From Neorhizobium populisoli (GTDB taxonomy: Bacteria; Pseudomonadota; Alphaproteobacteria; Rhizobiales; Rhizobiaceae): DNA of 64,000 nt. The translations under genes and the position numbers were made by a program. Where the stretch lies: positions 124,001 through 188,000 of the forward strand of contig NZ_JAHYCB010000001.1 in assembly GCF_019430945.1 (NCBI RefSeq). Reading direction: 5' to 3'. Below are positions 19,578 to 30,279 of the stretch, piece by piece. Numbering within the stretch: the stretch's first letter is position 1; every line of letters begins with the position of its first letter. The notes under the pieces are model-generated. The model saw only the letters and a list, made by a program, of their open reading frames with translations, had not been told where the DNA came from and ran no database searches.

Positions 19578-20951
19578 TCAGCCGTTGGCGACCATGCGCT
19601 TTTCATCGCGACCGCTCTTCATCCGCTCGGCAAGCAGGAACGCCAGTTCCAGTGCCTGGTCGGCGTTGAGACGCGGGTCGCAATGAGTGTGGTAACGGTC
19701 GTGCAGATCCTCGGCCGTCACCGCACGGGCACCACCGGTGCATTCGGTCACGTCCTTGCCGGTCATCTCGATATGGATGCCGCCCGGATGCGTGCCTTCG
19801 GCGCGGTGGATCTGGAAGAAGCTTTCGACTTCCGACAGGATGCGCTCGAACGGCCGGGTCTTGTAGCTGTTCAGCGTGATCGTGTTGCCATGCATCGGGT
19901 CGCAGGACCAGACCACCTTCTTGCCTTCCCGCTCGACGGCGCGGATCAGCTTCGGAAGGCTGTCAGCGACCTTGTCGTAACCGAAACGGCAGATCAGTGT
20001 CAGGCGGCCAGCCTCGTTGGTCGGGTTCAAAGCGTCGATCAGCTCGATCAGGTTATCCGCCTGCAGCGACGGGCCGCACTTGAGACCGATCGGGTTCTTG
20101 ATACCGCGGAAATATTCGACATGCGCATGGTCGAGCTGACGGGTGCGGTCGCCGATCCACAGCATGTGGCCGGAGGTGGCGTACCAGTCGCCCGAGGTGG
20201 AGTCGACGCGGGTGAAGGCTTCTTCGTAACCCAGAAGCAGCGCTTCATGGCTGGTGAAGAAATCCGTCTCGCGCAGGCTCGGCTGGTTTTCCGACGTGAT
20301 GCCGATCGCCTGCATGAAGTCCATGGTTTCGCTGATGCGGTCGGCAAGCTTGCGGTAACGCTCACCCTGCGGCGAATCCTTGACGAAGCCGAGCATCCAC
20401 TTATGGACGTTTTCGAGGTTGGCATAACCACCCATCGCGAAGGCGCGCAGCAGGTTCAGCGTCGCGGCCGACTGGCGGTAGGCCATCATCTGGCGTTCCG
20501 GATCGGGCGTGCGGGCGCCTTCCGTGAAATCCGTGCCGTTGACGATATCGCCGCGATAGGTAAGCAGCGTCTGGCCGTCCTGGGTCTCGTGCGAATTCGA
20601 GCGCGGCTTGGCGAACTGGCCGGCGATACGACCAACCTTCACGACCGGAAGCTGGGCTCCGTAAGTCAGGACGACGGCCATCTGCAGGAACGAGCGGAAG
20701 AAGTCGCGGATATTGTCCGCGCCATGTTCGGCAAAGCTTTCAGCGCAGTCGCCACCCTGCAGCAGGAAGGCGTTGCCTTCCGCGACATTGGCGAGCTGCT
20801 TCTTCAGACGACGGGCTTCGCCGGCAAAGACGAGCGGCGGAAAGCTGGCAAGCTGGGCTTCCGTTGCCGCAAGAGCGGCCTTGTCCGGAAATTCCGGAAC
20901 CTGCTGGATCGGTTTGTTACGCCAGCTGCTCGGGGTCCAATTCTGTGCCAT
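19578..20951 (-). CDS. Class II 3-deoxy-7-phosphoheptulonate synthase
   Basis: 457 residues from the ATG at 20951 (a GTG three codons upstream is possible). The sequence has the plant-like type II DAHP synthase hallmarks: NWTPSSWR at the start, [11 protein letters not shown] with the metal-binding cysteine, [14 protein letters not shown], and late GIHIEMTG and HCDPRLN segments. It condenses phosphoenolpyruvate and erythrose 4-phosphate, the first step of the shikimate pathway. Monocistronic, ended by a terminator. Confidence 0.96.
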   Translation of the reverse strand: MAQNWTPSSWRNKPIQQVPEFPDKAALAATEAQLASFPPLVFAGEARRLKKQLANVAEGNAFLLQGGDCAESFAEHGADNIRDFFRSFLQMAVVLTYGAQLPVVKVGRIAGQFAKPRSNSHETQDGQTLLTYRGDIVNGTDFTEGARTPDPERQMMAYRQSAATLNLLRAFAMGGYANLENVHKWMLGFVKDSPQGERYRKLADRISETMDFMQAIGITSENQPSLRETDFFTSHEALLLGYEEAFTRVDSTSGDWYATSGHMLWIGDRTRQLDHAHVEYFRGIKNPIGLKCGPSLQADNLIELIDALNPTNEAGRLTLICRFGYDKVADSLPKLIRAVEREGKKVVWSCDPMHGNTITLNSYKTRPFERILSEVESFFQIHRAEGTHPGGIHIEMTGKDVTECTGGARAVTAEDLHDRYHTHCDPRLNADQALELAFLLAERMKSGRDEKRMVANG

Positions 20952-21205
20952 GTCAATCACCTGTCCTGGCCGCGGCGATCGTCTGCCGGGCTACACGCCT
21001 CAAAAGTCAGCGGCTTATAAACCTTAACGGCCGCCTTGCCTAGACGCTTCACCACCACACGCCGACTTGATCGTCTGTCTGTATGACAATGACCAAAAAT
21101 CGACAGATGCGGACAATTGTTCCAGGAACATTAAGAGTGATTTTATCTCCTTTTGAGACAGTCACTCCGAAATTTCAGGGGTGAAATCGTATTTCGGGGC
21201 TACCG

Positions 21206-22633
21206 ATGAATGTTATTGCGCGTTTGCTTAAAGACGAGTCCGGCAATTTCGGCATTATGACTGCGGTAATACTGGTACCATTGGTCGGCGCGGCCGGCAT
21301 GGCGGTAGATTATGGCCGTGCATTGAGCATGAGAACCGATCTTATGGGCGTTGCGGATGCGGCTGCACTTGGCGCGATCTCTGAAGGCTCACCGGGATAC
21401 AAGGCCTATATGGCCATGACCAAGGACGGCGAAGTACAGATCGCCGAAGCCGACGGAAAGGCCCTCTTCCTTTCTCAGCGCTCCTCTGCCTCCCAGAGCG
21501 GCGATGGCCCCATCGACCCCAACAAAAGCAATGGCAACGGCAGTGGTGACGCAATCGCAGAAATGCCGCTGGATGTCGACATCAAGGTCTCCAGGCTGAA
21601 CGGTATGGTCACTTCGACGGCTGCGTTCACTGCACAGATCCCGACGACCTTCATGCGGATACTCGGCCAGGACTCGATCACCATTTCCGGTGCCGCCACC
21701 GCCACCTACGGCGCCCAGAGCAAGAGCTACACCGATTTCTACATGCTGCTCGACAATACCCCGTCGATGGGCATTGCTGCGACCAGCAAGGAAATGCAGC
21801 GGATGAAGGCCCTCACCGGCGCCAATGGCGGCCGCGCATGCGCCTTTGCCTGTCATCTCGGCTGGTATGGCAGCGACGGGAAATTCAACGAAGATCAGAA
21901 CAGCACCTATATCGTCGCCCGCGCCAACAACGTTAAACTGCGTGTCGACGTGGTGGCGGATGCGGCCGCAGCATTGATCAACAAGATCAAGACGCAGATC
22001 AGCACCACGACCAGCCAGTACCGTGTCGCGGCCTATTCGTTCGGCAAATTCGCGCTGGAACCCGGTTATCGCATCGACAAGATCTCGGCTCTGACCGTCG
22101 ACATGAACAGCGCATCCAAGGCGACCGAAAACGTCGCATTGATGACGACCGACCATGACTGGTTCAACGACAACGCGCTGACCAGTTTCGATACGTCGCT
22201 GACCGCGATCGGCAAGGAAATCCTGGGGAATGGCGGTACCGGCTCCAGTGCCGCCGATCCGGAAAAGATCGTCTATTTCGTTACCGACGGAATGCAGGAC
22301 AGCCTCAAGCCCGGCGGCGCATGTGCCGGCAGCTGGGAAGGCAGCAAGGGCCGATGCCACGAGCCCATCGACGTCAAATACTGCCAGGCGCTGAAGGACC
22401 GCAATATCAAGATCGCCGTCCTCTACACGACCTATATTCCGCTGGATGGCGACGGCACCTGGGACAGCTACATCAAGAACGTTTTCGCCAGCAAGATCAG
22501 CCCGGCCCTGAAGCAGTGCGCTTCGCCGAGCCTGTTCTTCGAAGTCGGCCCGGACGATGACATGGAAGCCGCCATGGTGAAGCTGTTCGTCCAGGCCTCC
22601 GCCGGCAAGGCCAGCCTGCGCCTGACGCAGTAG
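21206..22633 (+). CDS. TadG-like protein with von Willebrand A domain
   Basis: 475 residues. The N-terminal segment KDESGNFGIMTAVILVPLVG followed by GMAVDYGRALSMRTDL and DAAALGA is the TadE/TadG class membrane anchor of Flp-pilus associated proteins. The remainder contains a vWA-like domain whose first strand ends DNTPS, a variant of the DxSxS metal site, and a later TDGMQDS. Such solitary TadG-like genes are common away from pilus clusters; no other tad gene is in the window. A strong terminator overlaps the convergent gor gene. Confidence 0.85.
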   Translation: MNVIARLLKDESGNFGIMTAVILVPLVGAAGMAVDYGRALSMRTDLMGVADAAALGAISEGSPGYKAYMAMTKDGEVQIAEADGKALFLSQRSSASQSGDGPIDPNKSNGNGSGDAIAEMPLDVDIKVSRLNGMVTSTAAFTAQIPTTFMRILGQDSITISGAATATYGAQSKSYTDFYMLLDNTPSMGIAATSKEMQRMKALTGANGGRACAFACHLGWYGSDGKFNEDQNSTYIVARANNVKLRVDVVADAAAALINKIKTQISTTTSQYRVAAYSFGKFALEPGYRIDKISALTVDMNSASKATENVALMTTDHDWFNDNALTSFDTSLTAIGKEILGNGGTGSSAADPEKIVYFVTDGMQDSLKPGGACAGSWEGSKGRCHEPIDVKYCQALKDRNIKIAVLYTTYIPLDGDGTWDSYIKNVFASKISPALKQCASPSLFFEVGPDDDMEAAMVKLFVQASAGKASLRLTQ

Positions 22634-22667
22634 GCCGGTCCCACTTAAACGGCAAACCCCATTAATG

Positions 22668-22700
22668 CGGCGAGCGCGGTTATACGCGCTCGCCGTTTTT
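22668..22700 (+). terminator. Terminator of TadG-like gene, embedded in the 3' end of gor
   Basis: CGGCGAGCGCG and CGCGCTCGCCG form an 11-bp perfect stem with a 6-base loop followed by TTTTT on the plus strand. The 3' arm is coding sequence for the last residues of gor, whose stop codon falls in the loop. Confidence 0.88.
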
Positions 22701-24068
22701 GATCCGATAGCTCGGATTGTACATGGTCACGAGTTCTTCCGACGCTGTCGGGTGGACGGCCATGGTGCGGTCGAAACCGTCCTTGGTGACGCCGGCCTTC
22801 AGGGAAATGCCGAGAAGCTGTGCCATCTCGCCCGCATCGTGGCCGAGGATATGAGCGCCGACGACCTTGCGGCTTGCCGCATCGACGACGAGCTTCATGA
22901 TCATCTTTTCCGTGCGGCCTGAGAGCGTCGCCTTCATCGGACGGAATTCGGCGCGATAGACTTCGAGCTCGTCGTAACGCTTTGCAGCCTCTTCTTCCGA
23001 AAGACCCACGGTGCCGATTTCCGGCTGCGAGAAGACCGCCGTGGGGATCAGCTCGTGATCGGGCGCCGTTGGGTTGTTCCTGTACTCTGTCTCGATGAAG
23101 CACATGGCCTCATGGATCGCGACGGGCGTCAGCTGTACCCGATCGGTGACGTCGCCGAGCGCGTAGATGTTGGGCACGCTGGTGCGGGAATATTTGTCGA
23201 CGACGATTGCGCCGCGTTCGTTGACCTCGACGCCGGCCGCTTCAAGACCGAGACCATGCGTATTCGGATCACGGCCCAGCGCCAGCATGACGGTATCGAC
23301 GGCAATCGTCTCGCCGTTCATCGTCTTTGCTACCAGACCACCGGCGGCATCCTTCTCGACGTTCTCGATAACATCGGTGAGGATGATGCGGATGCCCTTC
23401 TCGACCATCGCCTTGTGGAGCCCCTGGCGCATGTCATGGTCGAAGCGGGACAAGATTTCCTTGCCGCGATAGATCAGCGTCACATCGACACCCAGACCGT
23501 GGAAGATGTTGGCGAACTCGACCGCGATATAACCGCCGCCGGCAATCAGGATCGAGCGCGGCAGTTCGGGCAGATCGAAGGCTTCGTTGGACGAGATGCA
23601 GAGCTCGTGGCCCGGCAGCGCCACGTGCGGGTTTGGTGCACCGCCCGTCGCGATGATGATCTTCTCGGCCGTCACGGTCTTGCCGGTCTTCACCAGCCGG
23701 ATCGTATGAGCATCGACCAGTTCGGCACGGCTTTCGACGATCTCGGCGCCGTTCATGTCCAGGCCTCGGCGATAAAGACCCTCGAGGCGGGCGATTTCCT
23801 TGTCCTTTGCGGCAATCAGCTTCTTCCAGTCGAACCTGGTCTCGCCGACCTCCCAACCATAACCGACCGCATCCTCGAAATGCTCGTGGAACTGGGACGC
23901 ATAAACGAAGAGCTTCTTCGGAACACAGCCGCGGATGACGCATGTGCCGCCGAACCGATATTCTTCGGCAACGGCGACCCGCTTGCCGAGCGAGGCGGCC
24001 ACGCGGCCAGCCCTCACACCGCCCGATCCGCCACCAATCACAAACAGATCGTAGTCGTAGGCGGCCAT
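22680..24068 (-). CDS. gor: Glutathione-disulfide reductase
   Basis: 462 residues from the ATG at 24068, which follows AAGGAGAATACC. The FAD loop GGGSGGVRA (12-20) and the redox-active cysteines C43 and C48 in GGTCVIRGCVPKK identify the family; a second Rossmann segment IAGGGYIAVEFA and a C-terminal HPTASEE with the catalytic His-Glu pair follow. Reduces oxidised glutathione with NADPH. The region between 24069 and 24186 carries the terminator of the upstream gene, so gor has its own promoter. Confidence 0.95.
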   Translation of the reverse strand: MAAYDYDLFVIGGGSGGVRAGRVAASLGKRVAVAEEYRFGGTCVIRGCVPKKLFVYASQFHEHFEDAVGYGWEVGETRFDWKKLIAAKDKEIARLEGLYRRGLDMNGAEIVESRAELVDAHTIRLVKTGKTVTAEKIIIATGGAPNPHVALPGHELCISSNEAFDLPELPRSILIAGGGYIAVEFANIFHGLGVDVTLIYRGKEILSRFDHDMRQGLHKAMVEKGIRIILTDVIENVEKDAAGGLVAKTMNGETIAVDTVMLALGRDPNTHGLGLEAAGVEVNERGAIVVDKYSRTSVPNIYALGDVTDRVQLTPVAIHEAMCFIETEYRNNPTAPDHELIPTAVFSQPEIGTVGLSEEEAAKRYDELEVYRAEFRPMKATLSGRTEKMIMKLVVDAASRKVVGAHILGHDAGEMAQLLGISLKAGVTKDGFDRTMAVHPTASEELVTMYNPSYRIKNGERV

Positions 24069-24133
24069 GGTATTCTCCTTGGGAACATATGCGGCGGGGA
24101 CGACCTCATATAGTGATTGCGCCGCAAAAAGCA

Positions 24134-24158
24134 AAAGCCCGGATTGCTCCGGGCTTTC
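24134..24158 (-). terminator. Terminator after the DUF2059 gene
   Basis: AAAGCCCGGA and TCCGGGCTTT pair around TTGC; on the minus strand the hairpin is followed by TTTTGCTTTTT. It lies 30 bases beyond the DUF2059 stop. Confidence 0.85.
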
Positions 24159-24186
24159 ATAAAATCCTCGACTATCTTTCGGCCGA

Positions 24187-24879
24187 TCAGGGCTTCGGAG
24201 CCGGTGCCGGAGCGGGCTTGGCAGCCGGGGCTGCGGGAGCCGCAGGCTTGGCAGCCGGAGCGGCAGCAGCGGGTTTAGCCGGGGCGGCCGCAGGCTTGGC
24301 AGGAGCCGCTGCCGGCTTGGCGGGGGCAGCTGCAGGAGCCGGGGCAGCCGTATCGACAACCGGTGCCTGGATCGGGGTCGCGTCGATGATGCCGCGCAGC
24401 TTTTCGCTGCTCTGCGCCGTCAGGTCGCGGGAGATGCCGTTTGCCCAGATCTGGGCGGCGCGGCTCATTTCGCGCGTGATGAGCGGCTGGTTGGTGAGCA
24501 GCTTCTTGCCGGCTTCCGTATTAAAGAAGGTGGCGATCGACTTCAGCTCATCAATCGAGAAGGACTTGGCGTAGATCGTCGCGGCTTCCTTTTCCAGATC
24601 GGCGCGGCGCGCTGCCAGAGTCAGTGCCTGCTCGTCTACGACGGTCGCAATCTGCGTCTGGAAGTTCGGCGAAGCCTGGATGAACTGGGCTTTCAACCGC
24701 TCGGCCAGATTCGGCAGGATGTTGTCGTATAGATCGGTGACGTTGATCGCCGCAATGGCGTCCCGCGCCGCTGCGAGCTGGGCTTCCGAAACGTCCTGTG
24801 CGCGAGCCGAGACCGTGAAGGCGCCGGAGAAAAGGATCGCCAGAGCGGCGGCACGGCCGAGAACCGCGAATCTGATCAT
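24187..24879 (-). CDS. Secreted DUF2059 protein with Ala/Pro/Lys-rich tail
   Basis: 230 residues. A signal peptide (AALAILFSGAFTVSARA, cut before QDVSE) precedes a helical DUF2059 domain of about 120 residues with the family stretch FSIDELKSIATFFNTEAGKK. From about residue 170 the protein is a low-complexity tail made of repeats of the form KPAAAPA, ending APAPAPKP. DUF2059 function is unknown; the tail resembles periplasm-spanning or wall-associated linkers. It starts 18 bases after the rpiA stop and probably shares its transcript. Confidence 0.85.
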   Translation of the reverse strand: MIRFAVLGRAAALAILFSGAFTVSARAQDVSEAQLAAARDAIAAINVTDLYDNILPNLAERLKAQFIQASPNFQTQIATVVDEQALTLAARRADLEKEAATIYAKSFSIDELKSIATFFNTEAGKKLLTNQPLITREMSRAAQIWANGISRDLTAQSSEKLRGIIDATPIQAPVVDTAAPAPAAAPAKPAAAPAKPAAAPAKPAAAAPAAKPAAPAAPAAKPAPAPAPKP

Positions 24880-24897
24880 GAGTTGGTTGCTCCTAGT

Positions 24898-25593
24898 TTA
24901 TTTCGCCTTGAGCGTCCGCGCTCCTGCCGGGCCGGCAATGATCGCAAAGGACGCCATATGGATGAACAGCCCGTGTTCAACGACACCGGGAATGGAATTC
25001 AGCTCCCCTGAGAGAGCCTCTGCATCAGGAATGCGGCCAAAAGATGCGTCTAAAATGTAGTGGCCGCCGTCCGTCATGAAGTTATCGTTACCGGACATTC
25101 TGAGCTTCAGATCGCCGGAAAGGCCGAGTTTTTCAGCCGCACGCTCGATTGCGATGCGCGTCGCGGCCAGACCGAACGGATTGACTTCGATCGGCAAGGG
25201 AAACCTGCCGAGCGTGTCGACGAGCTTGGTCTCGTCGGCGATGACGATCATCTGGCCGGATGCCGCCGCAACGATCTTTTCGCGCAGCAAAGCGCCGCCG
25301 CCGCCCTTGATCAGGGTCAGGTTGGCATCCAGCTCGTCGGCTCCGTCGATCGTCAGGTCGAGTTCCGGAAGCTCTTCGAGAGATTTCAACGGAATGCCGA
25401 GCTCGACGCAGAGCCGTGCGGTGCGCTCGGATGTCGGCACGCCTTCGACCCTGATGCCGCCATGCACCTTTTCAGCCAGCAGGCGCACGAATTCCTCCGC
25501 CGTCGAACCTGTGCCGATACCAAGCCTCATGCCGTCTTCGACATGGGCCAATGCGGCCTCGGCTGCCTTGACCTTCATTTCCCGGGCGTCCAT
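24898..25593 (-). CDS. rpiA: Ribose-5-phosphate isomerase A
   Basis: 231 residues from the ATG at 25593; a further ATG six codons upstream exists but the shorter form matches the family. Substrate loop [11 protein letters not shown], the catalytic region DGADELD and the glycine-rich [14 protein letters not shown] are all present. Interconverts ribose 5-phosphate and ribulose 5-phosphate. Divergent from gph. Confidence 0.95.
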   Translation of the reverse strand: MDAREMKVKAAEAALAHVEDGMRLGIGTGSTAEEFVRLLAEKVHGGIRVEGVPTSERTARLCVELGIPLKSLEELPELDLTIDGADELDANLTLIKGGGGALLREKIVAAASGQMIVIADETKLVDTLGRFPLPIEVNPFGLAATRIAIERAAEKLGLSGDLKLRMSGNDNFMTDGGHYILDASFGRIPDAEALSGELNSIPGVVEHGLFIHMASFAIIAGPAGARTLKAK

Positions 25594-25760
25594 CCGCCAA
25601 AAGCTCCCCATCGTTTCGCCGAACGCTGTTTACACGCCTCGCCCGGCAAACGAAAGTCCCTTTACCCGGGTTTTAAGGCTGTCGCGAATCTCGCATATTT
25701 GCTTTTCCCGGCAGCTTTCCGTAATCGGACACTTTGCCGACCAAGCCCTGCGAGGTTTCA

Positions 25761-26459
25761 TTGACCACCCCTCTCGTCATCTTCGATCTCGACGGAACGC
25801 TGATCGATACTGCACCCGACCTGATCGACAGCCTCAACTACACGGTCGAAGCGGTCGACATGGCGCCCTTCACCTTCGAGGACATCACGCATCTGGTCGG
25901 CCAGGGCGTGCGGGTGATGATCCGCCGCGCCTTCGAGCTTCGCGAACTGGCGCTCGACCAGGCGACCGAAGATCGGCTCTTCGACCGCTATATGGAGCAT
26001 TACAAGGACGGCATGCCGGGCCGCAGCAAGCCCTACACCGGCGTGATCGACTGCATGGACAGGCTTTCCGCCGCCGGCATGAAACTGGCAGTCTGCACCA
26101 ACAAGATCGAGCCGCTCGCCTTTCCGTTGATGGAGGGACTAGGGCTTCTCGAACGTTTCGAGGTGATGACCTGCGGCGACACCTTCCCCGTCCGCAAGCC
26201 GGATGCCGGGCATATCCTCGGCACGATCGAGCGTGCCGGCGGCGATCCGGCGATGACTGTCATGATCGGCGACAGCATCAGCGACATCAGGGCCGCCCAG
26301 AATGCCGGCATCCCTTCCGTCGCAGTCACATTTGGTTATTCGGACGTCGCCGTCGAAACGCTCAATCCGAGCCATATCATCAGCAGCTACGACCAGCTGA
26401 CCGTCGAGGTCATCCGCGGCCTGCTTGCCGGCGCATCGAAAGCTGCGGCAGCCAGCTGA
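25761..26459 (+). CDS. gph: Phosphoglycolate phosphatase (HAD family)
   Basis: 232 residues from a TTG at 25761 behind GAGG; a TTG at 25734 is the alternative. HAD motif I FDLDGTLID (nucleophile D9, acid D11), motif II VCTNK, lysine in RKPDAGH and motif III MIGDSISDI are all present. Removes phosphate from 2-phosphoglycolate. No ATG start is available near the conserved N-terminus, so a rare TTG start is well supported. Confidence 0.9.
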   Translation: MTTPLVIFDLDGTLIDTAPDLIDSLNYTVEAVDMAPFTFEDITHLVGQGVRVMIRRAFELRELALDQATEDRLFDRYMEHYKDGMPGRSKPYTGVIDCMDRLSAAGMKLAVCTNKIEPLAFPLMEGLGLLERFEVMTCGDTFPVRKPDAGHILGTIERAGGDPAMTVMIGDSISDIRAAQNAGIPSVAVTFGYSDVAVETLNPSHIISSYDQLTVEVIRGLLAGASKAAAAS

Positions 26460-26484
26460 TATCCTCACTCAAAGCCAGTCACAG

Positions 26485-26511
26485 AAAAAGGCGGCCATTG
26501 GCCGCCTTTTT
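26485..26511. terminator. Bidirectional terminator between gph and the L,D-transpeptidase
   Basis: AAAAAGGCGGCC and GGCCGCCTTTTT form a stem with an ATT loop and T-run on both strands, serving the two convergent genes. Confidence 0.9.
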
Positions 26512-26540
26512 CGTGTTCATTGTCCGATAGAGGCTCAGCC

Positions 26541-28484
26541 CTAGACCGAGCGCGCCTTGGTTGTCGCGTCGAATGCCTTTTCCACGGCAGTATCGCGGCC
26601 ATAGACGTCGTCGAAATATTCGACCGTACCGACCTTATTTGGCCAGGCGGTGAAATACGATACGTAGACCGGGATCCTCACCGGCACCTTGGCGGCGACG
26701 TTCTGGCCGTTGGCGATGCGGGCGTTGACGTCGTCGACCGTCGTGCCGAGCACGGCAGCCGCCATCTTGCGCGGCTCTGCAAGGCGCACGCAACCATGGC
26801 TCAGCGCACGCATGTCGCGCTGGAAGAAGCTCTTCGACGGCGTGTCATGCATGTAGATCGCATGGCTGTTCGGGAAGAGAATCTTCAGGTCGCCCAGCGC
26901 ATTGTCGCTCGACGGCGGCTGGCGCACGGAGACCTTGTCGGTCGAGCCGTACCAGTTGACGCTGGTCGAGGAGACCGCCTTGCCGCCGACCGAAACCTCG
27001 TAGCCGAGACGGTCGAGATAGCTCGGGTCGGCGCGCAGCTTCGGCAGCATTTCGTTGATGATGATCGACTGCGGAACGCCCCAATAAGGGTTGAACTCGA
27101 CGGTCTCGATCTCGTCCTGGAAGAAATAGGTCTGGTTCGCCTTGCCGCCGACGACGACGCGCATGGAGAACTGCTCGGCGCCCTTGTCGTGGTAATAGAC
27201 CGTGTAGGCCGGCTGGTTGATGAACACATACCGCTGGCCGAGATCGTCCGGCAACCAGCGCGCCTGTTCCATGGCGACGACGACCTTCTCGATCTTGTCC
27301 TGCGACGTGTGGCCGACCATCTTGCGCACCGTCGCATTGCCGATCACGCCATCCGCCTTCAGACCGGCTTCGGCTTGGAAGGTCTTCACCACGTCCACCA
27401 GTTCCGGCGTGTAGTCCGGGGTCTGCTGATAGGCAGCAAGGGTTGCCGCATGCTTGGTCTTCAGCGCTTCAGAACCGGTGTGCTGGATGGCTGCAATGAT
27501 GCTCGCCAGATCCGGGCTGCTCTTGCCGGGCTTCAGGAGGATATCGTCCGGCAGGGCGATCTTCGGGCTGGTATCGGTCGCCGCGGCGCGCAGCTTGGCA
27601 AGCTCGGCCTTCAGCGCCACGTATTGCGGGCCTTTCGGCTCGAGACCCTGCAGATAGGCCGCCGCATCCGTGCCGTCCTTCGAAAACGGCAGGACCGTCG
27701 CAAGCTTGACGTCCTTGAGCTTGAAATCGTGATAACCGGAAATCCTGTTCGGATCGATGCGGCCGCGCACCATGTCTTCGGCGAAGGTCAGAACCTTTTC
27801 CGACAGGGCAAGCTCGAACTGCATCATGGCGCGGTCATGAGCATCTGCCGGGGATGCCACCGGAGCGGTGGTCGCCGAAGCGTTGACCAGAGTGGCTGGC
27901 GCATCCGCCGCAGTGGTGCTCGCGGTCGTCAGCGCCGGAGCCGTCAACGCGTAATCGGCCGGATTGAGACCGAATTCGCCGGCGCGCTGGAAGAGGGCGA
28001 GAACGCCCCTCGCCTTGTCGTTGACGTCGCCGCCGGAAATCCAGACCGGCTCCACGGTCTTGCCGTAGAACGCTTCGAGCGCCGCGGCGACCTCTGCCGG
28101 GGCCGAAACCTTGGCCTGGGCCAGGAAACGCGTTGCGTCCGTTGCAGTTGCCGCGGCAAAGCCTGCGGTCTTCACAGCGCGTTCGGCATCAGCCTTGTAG
28201 GGATAATAACGGGGGCCGGAAACTTTCGGCAAAGGCTCGGGATCGGCGAGCGACTTTTCGCTCGGCATGGCTGCGGTGCGGCCGGTGCCGGTATCGACGC
28301 CCGGCAGATTGTTGCTCGGCTGACGGCCGCGGTCATTGCCCGGACCGCCGCGAATGAAATCCATGAGCGTAATGGCATGGGCGGGAGCGGCTGCTCCGGT
28401 AAAAATCGAAATGCCCGACACGAGTGCCAGCGCGATCGAAGTTTTCTTGTGTTTGTGCTGCAATGTCGTCCCCGTCACCTGCAT
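26541..28484 (-). CDS. YcbB-type murein L,D-transpeptidase
   Basis: 647 residues from the ATG at 28484; a longer form from 28520 would put 12 extra residues ahead of the signal. Signal peptide SIALALVSGISIFTGAAAPAHA. A scaffold domain is followed by a peptidoglycan-binding domain (VVKTFQAEAGLKADGVIGNATV) and a YkuD catalytic domain with the signature SHGCVRLAEP, where Cys is the nucleophile. These enzymes make 3-3 crosslinks, which are abundant in polar-growing Rhizobiales cell walls. Convergent with gph through a shared terminator. Confidence 0.92.
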   Translation of the reverse strand: MQVTGTTLQHKHKKTSIALALVSGISIFTGAAAPAHAITLMDFIRGGPGNDRGRQPSNNLPGVDTGTGRTAAMPSEKSLADPEPLPKVSGPRYYPYKADAERAVKTAGFAAATATDATRFLAQAKVSAPAEVAAALEAFYGKTVEPVWISGGDVNDKARGVLALFQRAGEFGLNPADYALTAPALTTASTTAADAPATLVNASATTAPVASPADAHDRAMMQFELALSEKVLTFAEDMVRGRIDPNRISGYHDFKLKDVKLATVLPFSKDGTDAAAYLQGLEPKGPQYVALKAELAKLRAAATDTSPKIALPDDILLKPGKSSPDLASIIAAIQHTGSEALKTKHAATLAAYQQTPDYTPELVDVVKTFQAEAGLKADGVIGNATVRKMVGHTSQDKIEKVVVAMEQARWLPDDLGQRYVFINQPAYTVYYHDKGAEQFSMRVVVGGKANQTYFFQDEIETVEFNPYWGVPQSIIINEMLPKLRADPSYLDRLGYEVSVGGKAVSSTSVNWYGSTDKVSVRQPPSSDNALGDLKILFPNSHAIYMHDTPSKSFFQRDMRALSHGCVRLAEPRKMAAAVLGTTVDDVNARIANGQNVAAKVPVRIPVYVSYFTAWPNKVGTVEYFDDVYGRDTAVEKAFDATTKARSV

Positions 28485-28864
28485 CCGCGGGACTGATCCG
28501 CGGGCTCGAATATGTATCACGCCATCTAACCGATCGCGCGAGGGATGGAAAGAAACGCCCGGCTGCCCGACTTGTTCGAACCATCGGTAAAAACATACCG
28601 GAGCGTGACGGGAACGTTAAGAAAATATTCGTTAAATTTTTATTCACGCCTGCGAAGAGCCCGACGGACAGCGCTCGGATTCAACTGCATAATTCCGATC
28701 CGAGTGTCATAAAAGGCACGCCTAAAACGTACCAAAAAGGACATTTCCGTGTCTTGCAGCGGCGCTTCAATCGTATAGTAATGCCGCCGGCCGGCGCCGA
28801 CGCGGTAACGCGTTGTTGAAATTTTCTGACCCGGCAGAGATCACGAGCAGAAGAGGCAGCGACA
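28485..28864. other. Noncoding region between the L,D-transpeptidase and fumC starts
   Basis: 380 bases between divergent genes holding both promoters. An inverted repeat CTCGGAT/ATCCGAG (28674-28680 and 28698-28704, 17-base spacer) is the only clear structure. The segment 28600-28760 is AT-rich compared with the flanking genes. No credible open frame is seen. Confidence 0.6.
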
Positions 28865-30256
28865 ATGGCAGCGACCCGTACCGAAACCGATACGTTTGGC
28901 CCGATCGAGGTAGCAAGCGACCGTTATTGGGGCGCCCAGGCCCAGCGCTCGCTCGGAAACTTCAAGATCGGCTGGGAAAAGCAGCCGCTGCCGATGGTTC
29001 GCGCCCTCGGCATCGTCAAGCAGGCGGCCGCCCGTGCCAACATGGAACTGGCCGGTCTTGATGCCGCGATCGGCAAGGCGGTCATCGATGCCGCGCAGGA
29101 AGTCATCGACGGCAAGCTCAACGACCATTTCCCGCTCGTCGTATGGCAGACGGGTTCCGGCACCCAGTCGAACATGAACGCCAACGAGGTGATCTCCAAC
29201 CGGGCGATCGAAATGCTCGGCGGCGTGATGGGCTCCAAGAAGCCGGTTCATCCGAACGATCACGTCAACATGAGCCAGTCGTCGAACGACACCTATCCAA
29301 CGGCGATGCATATCGCCTGCGTCGAAACCATCGTGCGTCACCTCGTGCCGTCGCTGAAGCACCTGCATGAAGCTCTGGAAGCCAAGGTCAAGGCCTTCTC
29401 GCACATCATCAAGATCGGCCGCACGCATACGCAGGATGCCACGCCGCTGACGCTCGGCCAGGAATTCTCCGGTTATGCCGCGCAGGTCGGCTCGGCGATC
29501 GCCAATATCGAACTGACGCTGCCTTCGCTTTCCAAGCTCGCCCAGGGCGGCACGGCGGTCGGTACCGGCCTCAACGCGCCGATCGGTTTTGCCGAAAAGG
29601 TCGCCAACGAAATCTCCAAGATCACCGGCCTGCCCTTCGTCACCGCGCCGAACAAGTTCGAAGCGCTTGCCTCCCACGACTCGATGGTCTTTGCCCATGG
29701 TGCCATCAATGCGGCGGCCGCAGCGCTGTTCAAGATCGCCAACGACATCCGCTTCCTCGGTTCCGGCCCGCGCGCGGGCCTCGGCGAACTGTCGCTGCCG
29801 GAAAACGAGCCGGGCTCGTCGATCATGCCGGGCAAGGTCAACCCGACCCAGTCGGAAGCGCTGACCCAGGTCTGCGCCCACATCTTCGGCAATCACGCGG
29901 CATTGACCTTCGCCGGCAGCCAGGGCCATTTCGAACTCAACGTCTACAACCCGATGATGGCCTATAACTTCCTGCAGTCGGTGCAGCTGCTTGGCGATGC
30001 CGCCGTGTCCTTCACCGACAATTGCGTCGTCGGCATCGAGGCGCGCGAGGACAATATCAAGCGCGGCGTGGAAAACTCGCTGATGCTGGTAACGGCGCTC
30101 AACAGCAAGCTCGGCTACGACATCTGCGCCAAGATCGCCAAAACGGCACACAAGAACGGCACGACGCTTCGCGAAGAGGCTGTCGGCGGCGGTTACCTGA
30201 CGAATGAAGAATTCGACCAGTATGTTCGTCCCGAAAACATGATCGGCCCGAAATAA
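28865..30256 (+). CDS. fumC: Class II fumarate hydratase
   Basis: 463 residues. The start [13 protein letters not shown] and [11 protein letters not shown] are typical, as are [12 protein letters not shown], the substrate segment [11 protein letters not shown] and the superfamily signature [11 protein letters not shown]. Converts fumarate to malate without an iron-sulfur cluster. Preceded by an AG-rich leader (GCAGAAGAGGCAGCGACA), followed by a terminator. Confidence 0.97.
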   Translation: MAATRTETDTFGPIEVASDRYWGAQAQRSLGNFKIGWEKQPLPMVRALGIVKQAAARANMELAGLDAAIGKAVIDAAQEVIDGKLNDHFPLVVWQTGSGTQSNMNANEVISNRAIEMLGGVMGSKKPVHPNDHVNMSQSSNDTYPTAMHIACVETIVRHLVPSLKHLHEALEAKVKAFSHIIKIGRTHTQDATPLTLGQEFSGYAAQVGSAIANIELTLPSLSKLAQGGTAVGTGLNAPIGFAEKVANEISKITGLPFVTAPNKFEALASHDSMVFAHGAINAAAAALFKIANDIRFLGSGPRAGLGELSLPENEPGSSIMPGKVNPTQSEALTQVCAHIFGNHAALTFAGSQGHFELNVYNPMMAYNFLQSVQLLGDAAVSFTDNCVVGIEAREDNIKRGVENSLMLVTALNSKLGYDICAKIAKTAHKNGTTLREEAVGGGYLTNEEFDQYVRPENMIGPK

Positions 30257-30279
30257 CCAAAATCAATTACAGTTGAGAG

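Noticed and set aside
26520-28496. Long plus-strand frame opposite the L,D-transpeptidase
   Set aside because: The minus-strand gene has signal peptide and SHGCVR catalytic motif; the plus frame starts within a terminator region.
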